This document shows positions 59,560 through 64,000 of a DNA stretch of 64,000 nucleotides, one piece after another. Origin of the DNA: UBA1081 sp964443825 (GTDB lineage: Bacteria; Bacillota; Clostridia; Oscillospirales; Acutalibacteraceae). The DNA is taken from assembly GCA_964443825.1 (NCBI GenBank), contig CAYUEV010000003.1, positions 1 to 64,000 of the forward strand. The letters run 5' to 3'. The position numbers were made by a program, and so were the translations under genes. The notes below the pieces were generated by a model, which had not been told where the DNA came from, ran no database searches, and saw only the letters and a list, made by a program, of their open reading frames with translations. How positions within the stretch are numbered: position 1 is the first letter of the stretch; each line of letters starts with the position of its first letter.

Positions 59560-59985
59560 ATGTCGATGCAAGATTACGAGGCGGTAGTCATTTTTTCCGT
59601 TAAAAACGGCGACGAGGCGGCGTCCGCGCTTAGCGAAAAATTCAAATCGCTTATCGAGGAGCAGGCCGAGCTTGTTTCGGTGGACGAATGGGGTAGGAGG
59701 AAACTCGCCTATCCTATCAACTACGAGGAAGAAGGCTACTACGTTCTTTACACGTTTAAGGCCGAGCCCGAGTTCCCCGCTGAATTTAAGCGCGTTGCGG
59801 GCATCACGGACGACGCTATACGCGCGCTTGTTGTGAAGCTTGAAAATCCGGCCGAGGCTAAATCCGCCCCCGAACAGGAAGAAGCCCCGGAAGAGTCTTC
59901 TGAAGATTCCAAGGAAGAAATTTCCGAGCAGCCTTCCGACGAGCAGGTTAAAGAAGAACCCGCGGAAGAACCCGGCGAACAGTAA
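59560..59985 (+). CDS. rpsF: 30S ribosomal protein S6 with acidic C-terminal extension
   Basis: Binds 16S rRNA as a heterodimer with S18. 141 aa versus about 95 usually. Residues 1-93 are the S6 fold (QDYEAVVIFSV, VDEWGRRKLAYPINYEEEGYYVLYTF). Residues ~94-141 are a Glu/Pro/Ser-rich tail (EQEEAPEESSEDSKEEISEQ) with no stop or frameshift between. First gene of the rpsF-ssb-rpsR operon. Confidence 0.96.
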   Translation: MSMQDYEAVVIFSVKNGDEAASALSEKFKSLIEEQAELVSVDEWGRRKLAYPINYEEEGYYVLYTFKAEPEFPAEFKRVAGITDDAIRALVVKLENPAEAKSAPEQEEAPEESSEDSKEEISEQPSDEQVKEEPAEEPGEQ

Positions 59986-60002
59986 AATCAGGAGGAAGTC
60001 AA

Positions 60003-60461
60003 ATGTTAAACCGCGCTATCATTATGGGCAGGCTTACGGCCGACCCGGAGCTTAAAACGACTTCATCGGGCATTTCCTTCGTGTCGTTTACCGTTGCCGT
60101 GGATCGCCGCTATCAAACGGCGGGACAGGAAAAGCAGGCGGATTTTATAAATTGCGTCGCCTGGAGGCAGCAGGCCGAGTTTATCTCGAAATATTTCAGA
60201 AAAGGTCAGATGATCGCCGTAGAGGGTTCGATCCAGACCCGCACATATGACGGCAGGGACGGTACGAGACGCTACGCTGTAGAGATTGTCGCCGACAACA
60301 TAAGTTTCTGCGGCGGCAAAAGCGAAACGGGAGCGTCCGGCGGTTACTCCGACAGATCTCAAAGAAACGATAACGCGGGACAGGAGGCTGCCTCGTTCAG
60401 AAACGGCGACGCGGACGATTTCTCCGAAATCGATTCGGCGCTTGACGATTTGCCGTTCTGA
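60003..60461 (+). CDS. ssb: Single-stranded DNA-binding protein
   Basis: 152 aa. OB-fold at residues 1-108 (MLNRAIIMGRLTADPELKTT, FVSFTVAVDRRYQ, FINCVAWRQQAEFISKYF). Gly/Ser/Asn-rich linker, then the partner-binding tip DDLPF at the C-terminus. Ribosome site AGGAGG upstream. Usual position between rpsF and rpsR. Confidence 0.97.
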   Translation: MLNRAIIMGRLTADPELKTTSSGISFVSFTVAVDRRYQTAGQEKQADFINCVAWRQQAEFISKYFRKGQMIAVEGSIQTRTYDGRDGTRRYAVEIVADNISFCGGKSETGASGGYSDRSQRNDNAGQEAASFRNGDADDFSEIDSALDDLPF

Positions 60462-60545
60462 TTTTAAATTTACGAATTTTTCTTTTGAGCGCGAGCGAAA
60501 TTTTAATTTTCTCAAACTCTCTTAATAAAACAGGAGGTTTCCTTA

Positions 60546-60794
60546 ATGGCTTACGACAAAGGCGACAGAGGCGGTCGAGGAAGAAAAGGCCGCAGGAAAG
60601 TTTGTACTTTCTGTGTCGAAAAAGTCGACTACATCGACTATAAAGACGTCGCGAAGCTGCGCCGTTTCACTTCTGACAGAGCGAAAATTCTCCCGAGAAG
60701 GGTTACGGGCACATGCGCAAAGCACCAGAGGGCTTTGACGACCGCTATTAAACGAGCGCGTCAAATAGCTTTGCTGCCTTATACAAGCGATTAA
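60546..60794 (+). CDS. rpsR: 30S ribosomal protein S18
   Basis: 82 aa. Basic N-terminus (RGGRGRKGRRK), then the core KVDYIDYKDVAKLRRFTSDRAKILPRRVTGTCAKHQRAL and AIKRARQIALLPY. Three cysteine/histidine residues (CTFC..., C-KH) suggest a zinc-binding C-plus form. AGGAGG upstream. Ends the operon with a hairpin following. Confidence 0.97.
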   Translation: MAYDKGDRGGRGRKGRRKVCTFCVEKVDYIDYKDVAKLRRFTSDRAKILPRRVTGTCAKHQRALTTAIKRARQIALLPYTSD

Positions 60795-60801
60795 AATTTA
60801 T

Positions 60802-60838
60802 GCGGCGAAGGACTTCTTTCACCGCTTTTATTTTGTTT
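60802..60838 (+). terminator. Probable terminator after rpsR
   Basis: GCGGCGAAG (60802-60810) pairs with TTTCACCGC (60817-60825) with one mismatch and one G-T, followed by TTTTATTTTGTTTT. The next gene starts only two bases after the T-rich stretch, so read-through is possible. Confidence 0.6.
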
Positions 60839-60839
60839 T

Positions 60840-62546
60840 ATGCTAAAACTTTTTAAATATTTCCGTTCGTATGTTAAAGAGAGCGTTTTAGCCCCTCTTT
60901 TTAAGTTGGCCGAGGCGCTGCTTGATTTGCTTGTTCCTCTCGTCATAGCGGCGATAATCGACGATGGAATACCTGAAAACAACAACGTTTATATAGTGAA
61001 CGCGTGCGTTTTTCTTTTGGCGCTCGCGGCGCTGGGGCTTTTGCTTTCGGTCACGGCGCAGTATTTTGCCGCGAAAGCCGCGTCGGGGTATTCTTCGGAA
61101 CTTAGAAAATCGCTGTTTCGCCACATTGAGTCGCTCGATTTAACGGGAATCGATTATATCGGCTCGGGTACTTTAATAACAAGAATGACTAACGACGTAA
61201 ATCAAGTTCAAAACGGGGTAAATCTAGCTTTAAGACTTTTTTTAAGAGCGCCCGTTATAGTGATAGGTTCCGTTATAGCGTCGTTTACGATAGACGTTAA
61301 AATCGCCCTTATTTTCGGCGGTTTTGTGGTTTTACTCTCCGTTGTGATTTTTTCGATAATGGGAAAGTGTATTTCTCTTTATAAAAAATCAAACGAAAAA
61401 CTTGACGACGTTTTAAACGCCGTCAAAGAAAATCTCGCGGGGACGAGAGTTTTAAGGGCCTTTTCCATGGAGCGAGACGAGATAGAAAATTTTAACCGCG
61501 TTAATGAAAAATTAACGGCGTTCCAAAAATTCTCGGGAAAAATTTCGGCGATTTTGAATCCCGCCACGTATGTAATAATCAATATCAGCATTATTTTGCT
61601 TATTTACACAGGCTCTTTAAAAGTTTATCAGGGCGCGCTTACCAAGGGGAGCGTCGTGGCGTTATATAATTATATGTCTGGAACTCTTTTGGAACTTATT
61701 AAATTCGCCGACCTTATAATAAACGTTTCAAAAGGCGCGTCGGGTCTAAAAAGAATCTCCAAGGTATTCGATATCGAGCCTTCTTTTAACGCTCCTTTAG
61801 AGACCGCGGGGACGAGTTCGGGCGATTGCGCCGTGGAATTTAAAAATGTCGGTCTTACTTATAAAGGGGCGGGCGGGGCTTCTCTCAGCAATATAAATTT
61901 TAAAATTAAAAAAGGCGAAACCCTGGGTATAGTAGGACCCGTGGGCTCGGGCAAAACGTCTTTGGTAAACCTTATAGCGAGATTTTATACCGCGACCGAG
62001 GGCGAAATTCTTATCGACGGAATACCGATAAACGACTATAGCGAAAATGATTTAAGAAAAAAAATAAGCGTCGTTCCGCAAAAATCGGTTCTCTTTTCGG
62101 GAACGTTAAGGGACAATTTAAAGTGGGGAAAACTTGACGCTTCCGATAATGAAATTTACGGTTGCCTTAAAACCGCCGCCGCGCTGGATATTGTTGAAAA
62201 AAAGAAAGACGGTCTTTCTTATTGTATTGAAGAGGACGGGAAAAATTTATCGGGAGGACAAAGGCAAAGACTTTGTATCGCGAGGGCTCTTTTAAAAAAC
62301 CCGGAAATCCTTATTTTTGACGACAGCATGTCGGCTCTTGATTATTCTACGGAATTTTATCTTAAAAAAGCCTTAAAAGAAGATTATAAAGATACGACGC
62401 TCGTTATCATTTCGGGCAGAATCGGGAGCGTAAGGGACGCGGATAAGATTATCGTCCTCGACGAGGGAAAACAAGAGGGGCTTGGGACCGACAGCGAACT
62501 TTTATCGTCTTGCACGCTTTATAAAGAAATTTTAGAAAGCTCTTAA
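60840..62546 (+). CDS. ABC exporter subunit A (degenerate Walker B)
   Basis: 568 aa half-transporter: six-helix exporter domain (~1-310) and an ATPase domain (~330-568). Walker A GPVGSGKTS, Q-loop VPQKSVLFSG, signature LSGGQRQRL, Walker B LIFDDSMSALD in which the catalytic Glu is Asp. This is the pattern of the impaired-site subunit of heterodimeric multidrug or peptide exporters (BmrC/YheI type). The partner gene follows four bases later. Cargo unknown. Confidence 0.93.
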   Translation: MLKLFKYFRSYVKESVLAPLFKLAEALLDLLVPLVIAAIIDDGIPENNNVYIVNACVFLLALAALGLLLSVTAQYFAAKAASGYSSELRKSLFRHIESLDLTGIDYIGSGTLITRMTNDVNQVQNGVNLALRLFLRAPVIVIGSVIASFTIDVKIALIFGGFVVLLSVVIFSIMGKCISLYKKSNEKLDDVLNAVKENLAGTRVLRAFSMERDEIENFNRVNEKLTAFQKFSGKISAILNPATYVIINISIILLIYTGSLKVYQGALTKGSVVALYNYMSGTLLELIKFADLIINVSKGASGLKRISKVFDIEPSFNAPLETAGTSSGDCAVEFKNVGLTYKGAGGASLSNINFKIKKGETLGIVGPVGSGKTSLVNLIARFYTATEGEILIDGIPINDYSENDLRKKISVVPQKSVLFSGTLRDNLKWGKLDASDNEIYGCLKTAAALDIVEKKKDGLSYCIEEDGKNLSGGQRQRLCIARALLKNPEILIFDDSMSALDYSTEFYLKKALKEDYKDTTLVIISGRIGSVRDADKIIVLDEGKQEGLGTDSELLSSCTLYKEILESS

Positions 62547-62550
62547 AATT

Positions 62551-64000
62551 ATGAAAAAAAATCCCGGGACATTTAAAAAAGTTTTAAAATACGTTAAGCG
62601 CTATAATTTTTGGCTATTGCTGTCTTTGGCGCTGGCGTTAGTTTGCGTTTTGGGAAAACTCTACGCTCCCGTTTTAGTGGGGGACGCTATAGACCTTTTA
62701 ATCGGAGAGGGAAACGTAAATTTTAATAAAATATATGAAATTATAATAAAAACGCTGATTGTCGCTTTAATTACAGGCGCTTCTCAATATATTTTAAACG
62801 TAGTAAATAACAGAATGGCCTTTAATATTGTGAGAGATTTAAGGAATAAAGCGTTTAAAAAAATCCAGTCGCTCCCTTTAAAATATATTGACTCTCATCC
62901 TCACGGCGATATTGTAAGCAGGGTGATATCCGACGCGGATCAGTTTTCGGACGGGCTTTTGATAGGATTCACAAATCTGTTTTCAGGGGTGTTAACTATT
63001 GTCGGAACGCTTTTATTTATGTTTTATATGAACGTAAAAATAGCGTTAGCCGTAGTAATTTTAACGCCTATATCGCTTTTTGTGTCGAAATTTATAGCGG
63101 GCGGATCGTATAAATATTTTTTAAGGCAGTCCAAAATAAGAGGGGAGGAAACGTCCCTTATAAATGAGATTATTGAAAATCACAACGTCGTAAAAGCTTT
63201 CGGGATGGAAAACGAAAACATAAAGAAGTTTGACGAAATTGACGAAAGTCTCAAAAAAAGTTCTCTTAAAGCGACGTTTTTCAGTTCCCTTACCAATCCC
63301 GCGACAAGGTTTGTGAATAATATCGTTTACGCGGCTACGGCTCTTATGGGGGCGCTGGCCGTTTTAGGGGCGTCGTTTTTAGGCGGAGGCTCGTTTACGG
63401 TAGGGGCTTTAAGCTGCTTTTTAAGTTACGCCAATCAATACACCAAGCCTTTTAATGAAATCTCAAGCGTAATCGCGGAACTTGAAAGCGCGTTGGCGAG
63501 CGCTAAAAGGCTGTTTGACTTAATAGAGGAGACGCCCGAAAAGCCCGATAAAGATAGCGACCGGGCGCTTTTAAACTTCAGCGGGGACATTGATATTAAA
63601 GATGTTGAATTTTCTTATAATGACGACAAAAAAGTGTTAAACGGCATAAATCTTAAAATAGAAAAAGGGAAAAGATACGCGATAGTAGGTCCTACGGGGT
63701 GCGGGAAAACCACCCTTATAAATTTACTTTTAAGGTTTTATGATATAAACTCCGGCGAAATAAAATTTGACGGAACCGACATACAAAACATTAAAAGGAA
63801 AAGTTTAAGAGGAAATATCGGAATGGTTCTTCAGGATACGTATATAAGAACGGGTACGGTAAAGGACAATATAGCCTGCGGCAAAAAAGACGCGAGCGAC
63901 GAGGAAATTATATTGGCAGCTAAAAAAGCTCGATGCGATGGGTTTATCAGAAGGCTTCCCGGGGGTTACGACGCCGTAATCAGCGAATCGACCGGCAATC
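62551..64000 (+). CDS. ABC exporter subunit B, partial (runs off the window)
   Basis: 483 codons without a stop, cut at the window edge. Starts with ATG AAA AAA AAT CCC. Six-helix exporter domain, then ATPase start: Walker A GPTGCGKTT, Q-loop VLQDTYIRTG. Signature and Walker B lie outside the window, so whether this partner has the canonical catalytic Glu cannot be checked. Presumed heterodimer with the preceding gene, closely spaced and on the same strand. Confidence 0.92.
   Translation, partial: MKKNPGTFKKVLKYVKRYNFWLLLSLALALVCVLGKLYAPVLVGDAIDLLIGEGNVNFNKIYEIIIKTLIVALITGASQYILNVVNNRMAFNIVRDLRNKAFKKIQSLPLKYIDSHPHGDIVSRVISDADQFSDGLLIGFTNLFSGVLTIVGTLLFMFYMNVKIALAVVILTPISLFVSKFIAGGSYKYFLRQSKIRGEETSLINEIIENHNVVKAFGMENENIKKFDEIDESLKKSSLKATFFSSLTNPATRFVNNIVYAATALMGALAVLGASFLGGGSFTVGALSCFLSYANQYTKPFNEISSVIAELESALASAKRLFDLIEETPEKPDKDSDRALLNFSGDIDIKDVEFSYNDDKKVLNGINLKIEKGKRYAIVGPTGCGKTTLINLLLRFYDINSGEIKFDGTDIQNIKRKSLRGNIGMVLQDTYIRTGTVKDNIACGKKDASDEEIILAAKKARCDGFIRRLPGGYDAVISESTGN

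Noticed and set aside
60063..60515. 150-aa minus-strand frame opposite ssb
   Set aside because: Shadow of ssb; no ribosome site and no known domain.
1..64000. CRISPR array, prophage, integrase or transposase
   Set aside because: No regularly spaced repeats and no recombinase, capsid or transposase signatures were seen; the PBECR gene alone is not evidence of a prophage.

Overview
The window reads as a chromosomal segment of an anaerobic, Gram-positive-type member of the Clostridia (Bacillota). Grounds: the pyrH-frr-uppS-cdsA-dxr-rseP-ispG block, the rpsF-ssb-rpsR operon, a GTP-type PEP carboxykinase, a Trk potassium system next to metabolic genes, strong AAGGAGG-type ribosome sites, promoters that repeatedly fit TTGACN-17 bp-TATAAT, and three secreted proteins ending in dockerin modules. 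No rRNA, tRNA, CRISPR array, transposase or prophage was seen. Assignment to a named genus is not possible from the sequence alone.

Layout. 1-8.1 kb (minus): a dockerin-bearing GH25 lysozyme, then the isoprenoid/lipid/translation block. 8.4-14.9 kb (plus): NahK-like kinase, membrane protein, metG, tatD, citrate synthase and ogt. 15-18 kb (minus): two sugar-phosphate isomerase/epimerases and a Gfo/Idh/MocA dehydrogenase. 18.3-23.4 kb: two more dockerin proteins around rsmI and a tRNA methyltransferase. 23.4-25 kb: an AT-rich accessory patch with a PBECR-type nuclease gene, a small unknown ORF in the same frame, and two candidate small RNAs, one able to form a pseudoknot. 25-32 kb (minus): HAD phosphatase, pckG, tsaD, a phosphatase-RimI fusion, polA. 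32-38 kb (minus): TrkH/TrkA and a three-gene ABC importer. 38-42 kb: secreted endonuclease/phosphatase-family enzyme, atypical epimerase, glpK. 42-53 kb (minus): dusB and a surface-sugar cluster (rfbF, rfbG, rfbH, a thiamine-diphosphate enzyme, an SDR and a GT2) with a large YfhO-type membrane protein. 53-64 kb: prfC, GDPD-like protein, lipoprotein, M28 peptidase, VanY-type carboxypeptidase, rpsF-ssb-rpsR and a heterodimeric ABC exporter cut by the window end.

How the genes fit together. The 48.5-50.4 kb genes supply the first steps of CDP-3,6-dideoxyhexose synthesis. The adjacent thiamine-diphosphate enzyme and SDR suggest two-carbon branching as in yersiniose, which would be unexpected in a Clostridium-like organism. 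The dockerin proteins share one signature (ASDAR..LR.SA.L), so they probably dock to the same cohesin, encoded elsewhere.

Most notable: (i) a promoter- and terminator-bounded 145-nt RNA with a 9-bp/8-bp pseudoknot at 24783-24927; (ii) the branched CDP-sugar cluster; (iii) three copies of a ~175-bp imperfect palindrome; (iv) three genes whose only well-placed start codons are ATT or ATA; (v) an arginine-phosphatase-like/RimI fusion beside tsaD; (vi) a GH25 lysozyme carrying a CHAP-like domain that has lost both catalytic residues.
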